A DNA stretch of 64,000 nt from Micromonospora eburnea (GCF_900090225.1 NZ_FMHY01000002.1:5952001-6016000); one strand, 5' to 3'. Shown: positions 35,955 to 45,291, numbered from the stretch's first letter. Translations and numbers: made by a program. The notes: generated by a model from the letters alone, not told the origin.

Positions 35955-37757
35955 GTGATCACCGTGAGGGACGGCGACCTGGCCCGCGCGGGAGGACTGG
36001 CCGCACTTGCCGTAGCGGTGGGCGGCCTCGGCGCCTGGGCGTACGCCAACACCGGCGCCTCCCCCAGCGATTGGGCCCGGGACCTCGCGGTCGGTTTGTC
36101 CTTCGCCACCGCCGGCCTGGTGGCCCGGTGGCGTCGGCCGGGGAATCCGGTCTGGCTGCTGCTCTACCTCGACGGGGTGACCTGGTTCCTGGGCAACTTC
36201 CAGGGCACCCGGGTACCCGCCCTGTTCGCGGTCGGCGCCTGGCTGGAAGCGTTGAACATGGCGATCCTCGTGCACCTGCTGCTGGCCTTCCCGTACGGCC
36301 GGCTGGGCAGCCGGGCCCCGCGCGCACTGGTCGGCGCGGGGTACGCGCTGGTGGCGGCGGGTGGGCTGGTCCGGGCCACCGTGCTGGATCCTGCCACCAG
36401 CTCCGGGGCGAGCTACCTGTCCTGCCCGGACTGCGGCCCCAACGCCCTGCTCCTGGTCTCCGACGCCGACCTCTTCACCACGATCGACCTGGCCTACCGC
36501 GGCCTCGGCGGGGTGCTCACCGTCGCCGCCCTGGTCCTCGTGGTCCGTCGCTGGCTGGGCAGCTCACCGGTACGGCGCCGGGCCCTGCTGCCGGTCTGGG
36601 CGGCCGCGCTGGTGGCCGTCGCCTTCCTCGGCTGGGACGTGGCGTACCTCCTGGCCCCGGGGCTGTTCGAGGCACCGGGGCAGCCGGTGGTGCTGCTGGC
36701 CTCCGACGTCAGCGAGGTGGCCGTACCGTTCGCCTTCCTGGTGCTGCTGCTGCACGTACGGCTGCGCCACGCCGAGCTGGGCAACCTGGTGATCGAGATC
36801 AGCGGCACCGAGCCCGACCCGCAGCGGCTGCACGGCTTGCTGGTACGGGTCCTCGGGGACGCGTCCCTGCGGCTCGGGGTGTGGCACAGCGGCACCGCGC
36901 ACTATCTCGACCCGCACGGACGCCGGCTCGACACACCGCCGCCCGGCGACCCCGCCATGGCGACCTACGTGGATGGCCGAGGCCAACCGCTCGCGCTGCT
37001 GGTGCACGACCCGGCGCTGGGTGACGATCCACAGCTGCTCGCCGCAGCGAGCGCGGCGGTCCGGCTGGCGGTGGAGAACTCCCGGCTACACGGGCAGGTG
37101 GCGGCCGGCACCGTGGAGGCGGCGGCCCGCGCGGCCGAGGCGGCCCGGGCGGCCAGTGCCCGCATCCTGCGCTCGGCCGACCAGCAGCGGCGGCAGCTGG
37201 AACGAGACCTCCACGACGGCGCGCAGACCCGGCTGGTGCTGGCCCTGATGACCCTACGGCAGCTCGACGCCCGCCTGGCCGGTGGCACGGACACGGCGAT
37301 CCGGCAGAGCGTCAGCACCGCCACCCAGACCCTGCACCAGGCCCTGGACGACCTGCGCGATCTGGCCCAGGGCATCCACCCGGCGCTGCTCACCAGGGAG
37401 GGTCTGAGCGCCGCCGTGCTCGCCCTGGCTCAGCGGGCCGCCGTGCCGGTGGTGGTGTCGATCGAGCCCGGGCGGCACCCGGCGGAGGTCGAGGCGACCG
37501 CGTACTTCGCGATCTGCGAGGCGCTGTCGAACGCGATGAAGCATGCCCGGGCCCGTGCGGTCACGGTGACCGCCCGCTGCCAGAACGGCCGGCTGGTGGT
37601 GGAGGTGACCGATGACGGGGTGGGCGGCGCCGATCCGGCCGGCGGCACCGGATTGGCCGGCTTGGCCGATCGGGTGGCCGCGCTGGCCGGTGTCCTGGAG
37701 GTGACGAGTCCCCTGTTGGGCGGCACCCGGCTGCGGGTGGAGCTGCCGTGCGAGTGA
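35955..37757 (+). CDS. Sensor histidine kinase, NarL/DesK (HisKA_3) type
   Basis: Membrane sensor kinase, 600 residues. About six to eight hydrophobic helices span residues 10-260, followed by a GAF-like region, a coiled-coil Ala/Glu stretch, and the HisKA_3 dimerisation helix with phospho-acceptor His420 in QLERDLHDGAQTRLVLAL. The HATPase domain carries an N-box (AICEALSNAMKHARA) and G-boxes (DDGVGGADPAGGTGLAGLADR). GTG 35955 is chosen, with GTG 35964 possible; ribosome binding is weak, so it could be leaderless. The 3' end overlaps the response regulator by ten bases, so the pair is translationally coupled. Its signal is unknown. Confidence 0.92.
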   Translation: MITVRDGDLARAGGLAALAVAVGGLGAWAYANTGASPSDWARDLAVGLSFATAGLVARWRRPGNPVWLLLYLDGVTWFLGNFQGTRVPALFAVGAWLEALNMAILVHLLLAFPYGRLGSRAPRALVGAGYALVAAGGLVRATVLDPATSSGASYLSCPDCGPNALLLVSDADLFTTIDLAYRGLGGVLTVAALVLVVRRWLGSSPVRRRALLPVWAAALVAVAFLGWDVAYLLAPGLFEAPGQPVVLLASDVSEVAVPFAFLVLLLHVRLRHAELGNLVIEISGTEPDPQRLHGLLVRVLGDASLRLGVWHSGTAHYLDPHGRRLDTPPPGDPAMATYVDGRGQPLALLVHDPALGDDPQLLAAASAAVRLAVENSRLHGQVAAGTVEAAARAAEAARAASARILRSADQQRRQLERDLHDGAQTRLVLALMTLRQLDARLAGGTDTAIRQSVSTATQTLHQALDDLRDLAQGIHPALLTREGLSAAVLALAQRAAVPVVVSIEPGRHPAEVEATAYFAICEALSNAMKHARARAVTVTARCQNGRLVVEVTDDGVGGADPAGGTGLAGLADRVAALAGVLEVTSPLLGGTRLRVELPCE

Positions 37758-38392
37758 TCATCGCCGAGGATGCCCCGATCCTGCGGGAAGGGCTCGTCCG
37801 GCTGCTCGCCGACGCGGGATGCACCATCGTCGGCCAGACCGACCACGGGCCGGGGCTGGTCGCGCTCACCGCCGAGCATCAGCCGGACGTGATCATCGTG
37901 GACATCCGGCTGCCACCCACCCACACCGACGAAGGGCTGCGCGCAGCGCTACGGGTCCGGCAGGACCACCCTGCCATCGGCGTGCTGCTCCTCTCCCAGT
38001 ACGTGGAGAGCAGCAGCGCCGTCCAGGTTTTGGCCCGCGAGCCGCGGGGCTTCGGCTACCTGCTCAAGGAGCGCCTCGCCGACGTGGAGGAGCTTGTCGC
38101 CGCCCTGCGGCGGGTGGCCGCCGGAGAATCCGTGATCGACCCACTGGTGGTGGAGCGGCTGCTGAGCCGGCGGCGGGTGGCCAGCGCGCTCGACGAACTG
38201 ACCCGACGGGAGCGCGAGGTGCTTACCCTGATGGCCGAGGGACGCTCGAACGAGGCCATCGCCCAGCGGCTGGGGGTCGGCGGCAAGACCGTCGAGACGT
38301 ACGTGCGCAACATCTTCGCCAAGCTGTGCCTGGAGCCGCGGCTGGCCGACCATCGCCGGGTGCTCGCCGTGCTGGCGTACCTGCAAGGCTGA
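37748..38392 (+). CDS. Response regulator, NarL/LuxR family
   Basis: Cognate DNA-binding response regulator, 214 residues. The receiver domain has the acidic pair (IIAEDAPIL), phospho-acceptor Asp52 in DVIIVDIRLPP, and the conserved Lys in YLLKERLADV. The LuxR-type helix-turn-helix covers about residues 148-210 (LTRREREVLTLMAEGRSNEA and VGGKTVETYVRNIFAKL). GTG 37748 overlaps the kinase end. Targets are unknown; the nearest candidate genes are the divergent LamG/RHS2 operon and the convergent MarR gene. Confidence 0.94.
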   Translation: MRVIIAEDAPILREGLVRLLADAGCTIVGQTDHGPGLVALTAEHQPDVIIVDIRLPPTHTDEGLRAALRVRQDHPAIGVLLLSQYVESSSAVQVLAREPRGFGYLLKERLADVEELVAALRRVAAGESVIDPLVVERLLSRRRVASALDELTRREREVLTLMAEGRSNEAIAQRLGVGGKTVETYVRNIFAKLCLEPRLADHRRVLAVLAYLQG

Positions 38393-38509
38393 GCCTCACC
38401 GGCCACCGGCGGCGACCGCGGACCGGGCAGCGACCCAGGGGCGGCGGCCGGCGTGGCCCGCCGCGCACCGAGTGCGACCCGCCGACGGTTGAGCGACCCC
38501 GGCTCCAGC

Positions 38510-39070
38510 TCAGGCGGGAGCCGCCGCCGGAGCCTCGCCCGGCATCTCCCCCGCCTCCGGCAGCGGCTCGCCGATCCGCGCTCCAAATGGCTGGGGCACC
38601 GGCCGGCCCTCCGCGGCCTCACCGCGCCGCGCGACCTCGTCGAACTCACGCATCCCGCGTAGCAGCGCCGCGCGCCCCTCCGCGCTCATCCCGGTCAGGA
38701 TCCGGTCCAGCCGCTGCCGGCGGTCGGCGCGCAGCTCGGCGAGGAGCCGGGTCGCCGCCGGGGTGAGATGCAGGGAGATCTCCCGCCGGTCGTACCGGCC
38801 CGGCTCCCGTTCCAGCATGCCGGCCGCGACCAGCCGGTCGCAGAGCCGGCTGGCCGAGGAGAGCAGCATGTGGGTCAGTGTGGCGAGGCGGCGGAGGTTG
38901 ATCCCGTCGTACCGCTCCACGACCATGACCGCCCGTAACTGGGCGCCGGAGAGCCGACTCGTCGTCCGTTCCCGGGCCGCCTCCCAGACGGCCAGGAGGG
39001 TGCCAGCCGCCTCGTCCAGTGCGACGGCCCTACTCACATCAGGTCCGTGCGGACCACGTTGTTCGGCCAT
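38510..39070 (-). CDS. MarR-family transcriptional regulator
   Basis: Winged-helix regulator, 186 residues. After a short N-terminus, GAQLRAVMVVERYDGINLRRL begins the MarR core; the recognition region is LLSSASRLCDRLVAAGMLER followed by the wing PGRYDRREISLHLTPAATRL. The C-terminus has an extra Pro/Ala/Glu-rich tail of about 40 residues beyond the usual fold. The ligand and targets are not evident. It is convergent with the two-component system; the 117-base gap between them is GC-rich without a perfect hairpin. Confidence 0.88.
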   Translation of the reverse strand: MAEQRGPHGPDVSRAVALDEAAGTLLAVWEAARERTTSRLSGAQLRAVMVVERYDGINLRRLATLTHMLLSSASRLCDRLVAAGMLEREPGRYDRREISLHLTPAATRLLAELRADRRQRLDRILTGMSAEGRAALLRGMREFDEVARRGEAAEGRPVPQPFGARIGEPLPEAGEMPGEAPAAAPA

Positions 39071-39140
39071 GGTGCGCCGAGACTACCCGGCGCGCCCCCG
39101 CCGCCGACCTGTGCGAAGGCGCAAAAGTGCTCGACCCGGC

Positions 39141-40625
39141 TCAGTACGCGCCGCGGCTGCGCAGCACCGCGCCGAAGGTCTTCCAGAGGATGGTCAGATC
39201 GGCGGCGAGCGACCAGTTCTCCACGTAGTAGAGGTCCAGCCGGATGCCGTCCTCCCAGCTCAGGTCCGACCGGCCGCTCACCTGCCAGAGGCCGGTCATG
39301 CCGGGCTTCACCAGCAGTCGGCGGGCCACGTCGCCGTTGTACCGGGCCACCTCGGAGGGGAGCGGTGGACGGGGGCCGACCAGGCTCATCTGCCCGAGCA
39401 GCACGTTGGCGAGCTGGGGCAGCTCGTCCAGGGACCACTTGCGCAGCAGCCTGCCGACCCGGGTCACCCGGGGGTCGTCGCGCATCTTGAACATCAGCCC
39501 GTCGGTCTCGTTGCGCGCGGCCAGCTCGGCCAACCGGGCGTCGGCGTCGACCACCATGGTGCGGAACTTCAAGACCCCGAACTCCCTGCCGCCCTGGCCG
39601 ACCCGGATCTGGCGGAACAGCACCGGCCCCCGGCTGTCCAGGCTCACGGCGAGCGCGATCACCACCAGCAGGGGCAGCAGCAGGAGCAGCGACACCAGCG
39701 ACACCGAACGGTCGACCAGGCCCTTGACCAGCTTCCGCCCGCCCCGGAACTCGGGCGCCTCGACGTGGATCAGCGGCAGGCCGGCGACCGGACGGGTGTG
39801 GATGCGTGGGCCGGCGACGTCGGTCAACGCGGGGGCCACGACCAGGTCGACCCCGGTGTTCTCCAACTGCCAGCCGAGCCGGCGCAGCCGGGCCGCGGTC
39901 AGTTCACCGGAGGCGGTGACCGCCACGGTGTCCGCGCCGATCGCGGTGGCCGCCGCCGGGATGCCCCGGAACGAGCCGACCACCGGCACGTCACCGAGCC
40001 GCTGGGGCACCGGGGCGAGCAGCGCGTCCGGGATGCAGGCCCCGACCACCTGGTAACCGGCGTACGGCTCGCGACGCAGGGTGTGCACCAGCTCCAGGAC
40101 GTGCGCGGTGTCGCCGACCACCAGCACCTTGCGGGACCAGCCGGCGCCCCGGTCGCGGGCGCGGTGCAGGCGCTTACGGGCGGCGAACCGGGCCACCTCC
40201 AGGCCCATGGTGCCGACCGCGAAGGAGATGGCCAGGAAGCCCCGGGAGACCCCGAACTCGACGATGTAACCGACGATCGCGATGCCGCCGGCCAGCCGCA
40301 GGCTCGCCGCGCTGACCCGCCGGTACTCGTCGGCGCCGTAGCCGATCACCCGGCCGTCGTAGCAGCGCATCGCGCGCAGCGAGATCAGCCAGCCGAGCAG
40401 CAGCGCGGGCGCCACCACCACGTACGGGATCTCGGAGCCGCTCGGCTGCTCGTCGCCGAAGCGGGCAACGTACCCGACCAGGATGGCGACCGCGAGCACG
40501 GCGGTGTCCAGCACCACCAGGACCCGGATGTAGGCGCGCTCGGCGGCGCGGGTCGTCGGACCGGGACGGCCGCCGCCCGGCCACGTCGCCGTTTCGGCGA
40601 AAGTCGGCGCCGTCGCCGAGGTCAC
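39141..40625 (-). CDS. Polyprenyl-phosphate sugar-1-phosphate transferase (WbaP/exopolysaccharide type)
   Basis: Membrane enzyme that starts a surface glycan by moving a sugar phosphate to undecaprenyl phosphate, 494 residues from GTG 40625 (GGGGAGGG lies upstream). Four or five helices (about 35-160) and a CoA-binding-like domain precede a fifth helix (SLVSLLLLLPLLVVIALAV), then the catalytic bacterial sugar-transferase domain: GVLKFRTMVVDAD, KWSLDELPQLANVLLGQMS, LVGPRPPLPSE and KPGMTGLWQVSGRS. This order is complete. The rest of a polysaccharide cluster is not adjacent. The frame is open to 40685, but that start has no ribosome binding site. Confidence 0.93.
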   Translation of the reverse strand: MTSATAPTFAETATWPGGGRPGPTTRAAERAYIRVLVVLDTAVLAVAILVGYVARFGDEQPSGSEIPYVVVAPALLLGWLISLRAMRCYDGRVIGYGADEYRRVSAASLRLAGGIAIVGYIVEFGVSRGFLAISFAVGTMGLEVARFAARKRLHRARDRGAGWSRKVLVVGDTAHVLELVHTLRREPYAGYQVVGACIPDALLAPVPQRLGDVPVVGSFRGIPAAATAIGADTVAVTASGELTAARLRRLGWQLENTGVDLVVAPALTDVAGPRIHTRPVAGLPLIHVEAPEFRGGRKLVKGLVDRSVSLVSLLLLLPLLVVIALAVSLDSRGPVLFRQIRVGQGGREFGVLKFRTMVVDADARLAELAARNETDGLMFKMRDDPRVTRVGRLLRKWSLDELPQLANVLLGQMSLVGPRPPLPSEVARYNGDVARRLLVKPGMTGLWQVSGRSDLSWEDGIRLDLYYVENWSLAADLTILWKTFGAVLRSRGAY

Positions 40626-40779
40626 CGGCCCTCCCCACGTCGCGCAGGCCGAACCCGAACCGCACCAGCTCGATCGGGGAACCACGGCTCGGGGTACCGA
40701 GCCATCTTGCCTCGACGGGGATCGATGCCGCTACTTCCGACGTATTGCCGTCACTTCTCCCGCACGGGCGAAGACGGAA

Positions 40780-40822
40780 GGCCTCCGCCGTACCGGATCC
40801 ACCATCCGGTGCGGCGGAGGCC
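40780..40822 (-). terminator. Stem-loop after the VWA gene
   Basis: GGCCTCCGCC (40780-40789) pairs with GGCGGAGGCC (40813-40822), with CCGGAT/ATCCGG extending the stem inside. It begins 18 bases past the VWA stop on the minus strand and precedes the sugar transferase promoter region. Confidence 0.75.
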
Positions 40823-40839
40823 GTTCGCTGAGTGCCAGG

Positions 40840-42615
40840 TCAGCGGGGTGCCGGCGGCCGCAGCGCGATGGCCTGCAGGAAGATCTCTCCGATCTTGGTC
40901 GGGTCGGCGGTGATGAACGGCCGGCCGCCGGTGATCGCCGTGATCGGCTCGAGCTCCGCCTGGCTGACACCGGTCCCGATGCCGATGATGATCACCTGAA
41001 TCGGCTGCTCCGGGTCGCGCAGCTTCTTGAGCTGGGCGAGCAGGTCCTTCTGGGAGATGCCGTTGTCGTCGTCGTTCTTGCCGTCGGTGAAGAGCACGAT
41101 CGAGTTGACCTTGCCCGGCTCCCAGTCCTCCTGGACCTTCCTGTACGCCGCGAGAACGGTGTCGTAGAGGCCGGTGTTGCCGCTCGACGGCTTGATCGAG
41201 GCGAGGCCCTGCCGCAACGAGTTGCGGTTGCTCGACAGCGGCTTGATCGGTACGACCTCCCGATAGTCCTGCGACCCGTTCAGGTTGGTGGAGAAAGTCC
41301 ACAGCCCGATCGACCAGGAGTCGTCGAAGAGCTGGAGGCCCTGGGTCGCCGCCGCCACGGTGACCTGCAACCGGGTGGCGCCGTTGGCGGCCGCCACCTT
41401 TTCCTTCATCGAGCCGGAGACGTCGATGACGGCGAGCATCCGGCCGGACTGGGTGGCGACCGACCAGGTGCTGGTGGCCTTCTGGATGGCGTTCGGGTCC
41501 AGCTCGGCCGCGCCCTGGCCGGTCGGCGGAGCGGAGCTGCCGCCGACTGCCGGGGCCGGTGCGCCCCGCGGCGCCTGGAACCCGTCACCCCAGTTGCCGT
41601 CCGGCCCGCGCAGCGACTGCGCGGCCAACCGGTCGCGGAAGCTCGGGGTCTTCAGCACGTCGAAGAGCACCTTCGCGGCCGACGCCTTGGCCGGCTCGAT
41701 CCCGGGCAGCACCGCGAACGGATAGTCGAGCGGCATCGGCGCCGGTTCCAGGTAGAGCGCGGCCAGCGGGATCGGCGGCTTGGTGCTGTTGTACGCGATG
41801 ACGTCCTCTTCGGAGAGCGCGGCGGCACCCAGCCCGTTGGCGATCGTCGTCGGGTCGGACGAGCGCGGGAAGCGCGCGAGAAGGTCCTGCCGCAGCGAGG
41901 ACCGGTTGGTGGCCAGCGCCCGCAGCGCCCCGATCGTCGCCTCCTGCGCCTGGGCCGACCCGGCGCCGCCGGTGGCGCCGGCCGCGGCGCTCAGCGAGAG
42001 CAGCCCGGAGAGACCGGCCGCGTCCTGGGTCGGCTCGACGATGCCGGCGCGCAGCGCCTTGCTGCTGTTGACCTGGGCCAGCAGATCGCGCCAGGTCAGC
42101 TTCTTGTCCGGCCAGCCGATCCGGGCGGCCACCGGCTCGGGCATGGCGACCACGACCGGGCTGCGGGCGATCGAGGTACCGGTGGTCGCGGCGAGGGCGG
42201 TGGCACCGCCGGACTTGAGCCGCACCAGCCAGGTGGAGGAGTCGGGCACCCAGATGTCCGGCGTCACCGCCGTGCCGCTGGCCTGCCCGACCCCGGCCAG
42301 CGTGGCGCCGTGCTTGCTCGCCACCGCGGCGGCCACGTCGACCGGCTCGGCGGCGGCGACGTTCACGGCGACGCAGGTGTCACCGACCGCCGCCCCGTCC
42401 TTGACCCACTGGTCGGCCGCCGCCTTGACGGCGGGAGCGATCTCGGGCACGGCCGCGACCGACAGCTGGATCCGCCCCGAGCAGGACGGTCCCGCCAGCT
42501 GCTGGTAACCGAACCAGGAGCCGGCTACTACGACGACGAGCGCGGTGGCCGCCGCAACGGCACCTGCCCCTCGAAGGCTTGAACGCATGCGATGGCGGCC
42601 AGACACGGTGACCAT
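40840..42615 (-). CDS. Substrate-binding and von Willebrand factor A fusion protein
   Basis: Probable membrane-anchored extracytoplasmic protein, 591 residues. An N-terminal helix (AVAAATALVVVVAGSWFGY, about 17-35) is followed by a periplasmic-binding-like domain at about 45-350 (QLSVAAVPEIAPAVKAAADQ, DIWVPDSSTW, PVVVAMPEPVAARIGWP). A Gly/Pro linker leads to a VWA domain at about 385-580 with an intact MIDAS: DVSGSM near 397, Thr in SGNTGLYD, Asp in FTDGKNDDD. Metal-dependent protein binding is expected from the VWA; what the other lobe binds is unknown. ATG 42615 is used; M10 is an alternative. A lactonase-like gene lies upstream on the same strand. Confidence 0.88.
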   Translation of the reverse strand: MVTVSGRHRMRSSLRGAGAVAAATALVVVVAGSWFGYQQLAGPSCSGRIQLSVAAVPEIAPAVKAAADQWVKDGAAVGDTCVAVNVAAAEPVDVAAAVASKHGATLAGVGQASGTAVTPDIWVPDSSTWLVRLKSGGATALAATTGTSIARSPVVVAMPEPVAARIGWPDKKLTWRDLLAQVNSSKALRAGIVEPTQDAAGLSGLLSLSAAAGATGGAGSAQAQEATIGALRALATNRSSLRQDLLARFPRSSDPTTIANGLGAAALSEEDVIAYNSTKPPIPLAALYLEPAPMPLDYPFAVLPGIEPAKASAAKVLFDVLKTPSFRDRLAAQSLRGPDGNWGDGFQAPRGAPAPAVGGSSAPPTGQGAAELDPNAIQKATSTWSVATQSGRMLAVIDVSGSMKEKVAAANGATRLQVTVAAATQGLQLFDDSWSIGLWTFSTNLNGSQDYREVVPIKPLSSNRNSLRQGLASIKPSSGNTGLYDTVLAAYRKVQEDWEPGKVNSIVLFTDGKNDDDNGISQKDLLAQLKKLRDPEQPIQVIIIGIGTGVSQAELEPITAITGGRPFITADPTKIGEIFLQAIALRPPAPR

Positions 42616-42707
42616 CTTGCGTATCTCGTGGGGTTACTGCCACATCCGTTCGGACGAAAGTTACGCAGCAGAAACAGTTGACCAGCGAAACATTACCTTG
42701 AGTGGCA

Positions 42708-42722
42708 CCCCGCCCGGCGGGG
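42708..42722 (-). terminator. Small hairpin after the lactonase gene
   Basis: CCCCGC and GCGGGG pair around CCG, about 20 bases past the lactonase stop on the minus strand. It is short; the rest of the 42616-42740 gap is comparatively AT-rich and should hold the promoter of the VWA gene. Confidence 0.4.
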
Positions 42723-42740
42723 AGTCACGCTGCCCGGGCC

Positions 42741-43775
42741 TCACGGCCGTACGCAGGTCGGACTCGGCATCGGCACCGGCTCACCCACCGGCTCCGGCAC
42801 CCCGGTGTCGGAGTCCACCCGGAAGGTCCTGATCATGTCGGCCCGCTCGTCGGCCACGTAGAGGTGTCCGCCCGCCAGCGCGAAGTGCCGTGGCCACTCC
42901 CCGCCGGTGTCGACCTCGGCAACCAGCTCGGGCGCCGCGCCGCCGAGCGCGAAGACGGCCACCGTGCCCACCCCCCGGTTGCCGACGTAGAGGAAGCGGC
43001 CGTCCGGACCGACGGCGATCTCGGAGGGCTGGACGTGGCCGACCCGCCCGCTCGCGTCCACCCTGATCCGCTGGCGCAGCCCGTCGGCGGTCAGGTCGTA
43101 CCCGGTGACCGTCCCGTCCAACTCGCCGACCAGCCAGCAGCGCCGCCCGTCGGGATGCCGGGCGAGATGCCGGGGCCCGGCGCCGGCCGGCGTACGCAGC
43201 CGCGGGGCGAGCGGCACCAGCCGGCCGGAGGCGGTGTCGAGGTCGTACCGGTAGACCGAGTCGGTGCCCAGGTCGACGGCGAGCAGCGGCCCGCCGTCCG
43301 GATCGGGCGAGACCATGTGGCAGTGCGCCCGCTCCTGCCGCTGCGGGTCGGCGCCGCGCCCCTCGTGCCGGACCAGATCGCTGCGCTCCCCCGGTACGCC
43401 GTCGGCGTCGAGCGGGAACACGGCCACGCTGCCGCCGCCGTAGTTCGCCACGAAGAGGTGCCGCCCGTCCGGGGCGACCGCCAGGTGACAGGGCTCGGCC
43501 CCGCCGGTCGGGCGGACCCCGATCGGGTCGAGGTCGCCGTCCGGCGCCACCCGGAACGCGCTGAGCTGCCCCTCGGACAGCTCGTTGACCGCGTAGAGCA
43601 CGGGCATCGCCGGATGCCGGACCAGGAACGACGGCGACGGGGTGACCGCCACCGTGCCGAGCGGGGTCAGCTCCCCCGACACCGGGTCGCGGCGGGCCGC
43701 GACGATGCCCTCGGCCCGCCCACCCGCCTCCGCCGTGTAGCCGCCGATGTGGACGACCGTGTCCTGTGCGCTCAC
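42741..43775 (-). CDS. Lactonase-family seven-bladed beta-propeller protein
   Basis: Member of the 6-phosphogluconolactonase/3-carboxymuconate cyclase-like propeller family, 344 residues. Repeated propeller elements include DTVVHIGGYTAEAGG, HLAVAPDGRHLFVANYGGGS, HCHMVSPDPDGG, GPRHLARHPDG and EIAVGPDGRFLYVGNRG. GTG 43775 has AAGGTGG upstream; GTG 43784 adds three residues. There is no clear signal peptide, so it is probably cytoplasmic. Lactonase activity is known only for some members, and no pentose-phosphate gene is adjacent, so the true substrate is open. It is upstream of the VWA gene with a small hairpin between. Confidence 0.85.
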   Translation of the reverse strand: MSAQDTVVHIGGYTAEAGGRAEGIVAARRDPVSGELTPLGTVAVTPSPSFLVRHPAMPVLYAVNELSEGQLSAFRVAPDGDLDPIGVRPTGGAEPCHLAVAPDGRHLFVANYGGGSVAVFPLDADGVPGERSDLVRHEGRGADPQRQERAHCHMVSPDPDGGPLLAVDLGTDSVYRYDLDTASGRLVPLAPRLRTPAGAGPRHLARHPDGRRCWLVGELDGTVTGYDLTADGLRQRIRVDASGRVGHVQPSEIAVGPDGRFLYVGNRGVGTVAVFALGGAAPELVAEVDTGGEWPRHFALAGGHLYVADERADMIRTFRVDSDTGVPEPVGEPVPMPSPTCVRP

Positions 43776-43906
43776 CGGTTCCACCTTCCGCCCGAGTCCT
43801 CCGGTCGATCCAACCAGAGGCTGACCGGGATCCCGACCGGTTGGCCGCTATCCGGGACCCGCCCCCACGGGCGTCCCGACCCGACGGGCGGCCGGCGGTC
43901 GCCGGG

Positions 43907-44509
43907 TCAGCCCACCGGCACCGGCTCGCCGCGCTGCCGGGCGACGTGCTCGACCAGCTCGATCAGCACCAGCTTGCCGGACTGCCGGTCCCGGGCGTCG
44001 CAGAGCACCAGCGGCACGTCGGGGTCCAGGTCCAGCGCGTCGCGTACCGCCTCCAGGCTGAACCGCCGGGCCCCGTCGAAACAGTTCACCCCCACCACGA
44101 ACGGGACGCCCCGCTGCTCGAAGTAGTCGATCGAGGGGAAGCAGTCCGCCAGCCGGCGGGTGTCGGCGAGCACCACCGCGCCGAGGGCGCCGAAGGCCAG
44201 CTCGTCCCAGAGGAACCAGAACCGGTCCTGCCCCGGTGTGCCGAAGAGGTAGACCTGCAGGTCGTCGTTGATGGTGATCCGGCCGAAGTCCATCGCGACC
44301 GTGGTGGTGGCCTTCTCCTCCACCCCGGAGACGTCATCGGTACCGACGCCGGCCCGGGTCAGCACCTCCTCGGTCTGCAACGGCCGGACCTCGCTCAACG
44401 AGCTGACCAGCGTCGTCTTGCCGGCCCCGAAGCCGCCGGCGATGAGGATCTTCAGAGCCAGCGGGACCGGCAGCGGGCCCGCCTCCCGGTCAGAGCGCAC
44501 GGAGTCCAT
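43907..44509 (-). CDS. Conservon GTP-binding protein (CvnD type)
   Basis: Small Ras-like GTPase, 200 residues from ATG 44509. P-loop: GGFGAGKTTLV near residues 24-34. The switch region has TTTVAMDFGRI, G3 is FGTPGQDRFWFLWDELAFGA (DxxGQ type), and the G4 region is VGVNCFDGA, differing from the canonical NKxD. It overlaps the DUF742 gene by 20 bases and ends the conservon. In characterised conservons the four products form a membrane-associated complex likened to eukaryotic G-protein systems, controlling development or antibiotic production. Confidence 0.93.
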   Translation of the reverse strand: MDSVRSDREAGPLPVPLALKILIAGGFGAGKTTLVSSLSEVRPLQTEEVLTRAGVGTDDVSGVEEKATTTVAMDFGRITINDDLQVYLFGTPGQDRFWFLWDELAFGALGAVVLADTRRLADCFPSIDYFEQRGVPFVVGVNCFDGARRFSLEAVRDALDLDPDVPLVLCDARDRQSGKLVLIELVEHVARQRGEPVPVG

Positions 44510-44888
44510 TGACCACCGCCTTGAGGATGTTGTCGTCGGGCAGGTGTGCGGCGGCCGGCGGCTGCTGCACCGCGACGAGCCCCCGGGCGAGCAGGTCGCC
44601 GAGCAGCACGCGGACCACGCCGACGGCGAGGTCCAGGTCCGCGGCGAGGTCGGCGAGGGCGGCCGGCCGCCGGGCCAGCTCGACCAGGCGCCGATGCTCC
44701 GGCTGGAGACCCGGCAGGCGGGCGGCGTCGGCCACCGTGGTGGCTCGCACGAACGCCACCAGGTCGATGCCGCCGACCGGCGGTCGCACCCGGCCGCCGG
44801 TGAGGGTGTACGGACGGACGACCGGGCCGGCGGCGGCGTCCAGCCACTCGTGCTGTGGGCCCGGCGCCTCAGCCCGCATCGAGCCCAC
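44490..44888 (-). CDS. DUF742 protein (CvnC type)
   Basis: Third conservon component, 132 residues. WLDAAAGPVVRPYTLTGGRV is the DUF742 hallmark, and the C-terminal half forms a winged-helix-like fold (LADLAADLDLAVGVVRVLLGDL). GTG 44888 or ATG 44879 can start it; both overlap the roadblock gene end. The protein is thought to link the roadblock and GTPase partners. The 20-base overlap with the next gene implies coupled translation. Confidence 0.92.
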   Translation of the reverse strand: MGSMRAEAPGPQHEWLDAAAGPVVRPYTLTGGRVRPPVGGIDLVAFVRATTVADAARLPGLQPEHRRLVELARRPAALADLAADLDLAVGVVRVLLGDLLARGLVAVQQPPAAAHLPDDNILKAVVNGLRAL

Positions 44889-45291
44889 CCGACGCCGACC
44901 GGACCGGGGCGGTCAGGTTCTCCCCGACCCGGATCACCAGCATCGCCATCTCGTACGCCACCAGGCCGATGTCGGCGTCGGCGTCGCTCACCACCGCCAG
45001 GCAGGCGCCCTGCCCGGCCGCCGTGACGAACAGGTACGCGGACTCCATCTCCACCACGGTCTGCCGGACCGCGCCGCCACCCACGTGCCGGGTGGCGCCC
45101 TTGGCGAGGCCGGAGAACCCGGAGGCGAGGGCGCAGAGGTGCTCCGCGTCGCTGCGGTCCAGCTCGGTCGAGGCGCCGAGCAGGAGCCCGTCGGCCGACA
45201 GCACCACCGCCTCGCGGGCGGCCGGCACCCGCTCCACCAGGTCGTCGAGCAGCCAGTCCAGATCGGCGTTCTGCCGCGTCATGTGCACCAC
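44869..45291 (-). CDS. Roadblock/LC7 domain protein (CvnB type)
   Basis: Second conservon component, 140 residues, with a complete roadblock/LC7 fold (LDWLLDDLVERVPAAREAVV, LSADGLLLGAS, ESAYLFVTAAGQGACLAVV). It likely acts as a GTPase-activating or scaffold partner of the CvnD protein, as its relative MglB does for MglA. GTG 45291 overlaps the kinase stop by one base (TAGTG), with GAGGG seven bases upstream; ATG 45282 is an alternative. Confidence 0.93.
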   Translation of the reverse strand: MVHMTRQNADLDWLLDDLVERVPAAREAVVLSADGLLLGASTELDRSDAEHLCALASGFSGLAKGATRHVGGGAVRQTVVEMESAYLFVTAAGQGACLAVVSDADADIGLVAYEMAMLVIRVGENLTAPVRSASGGLDAG

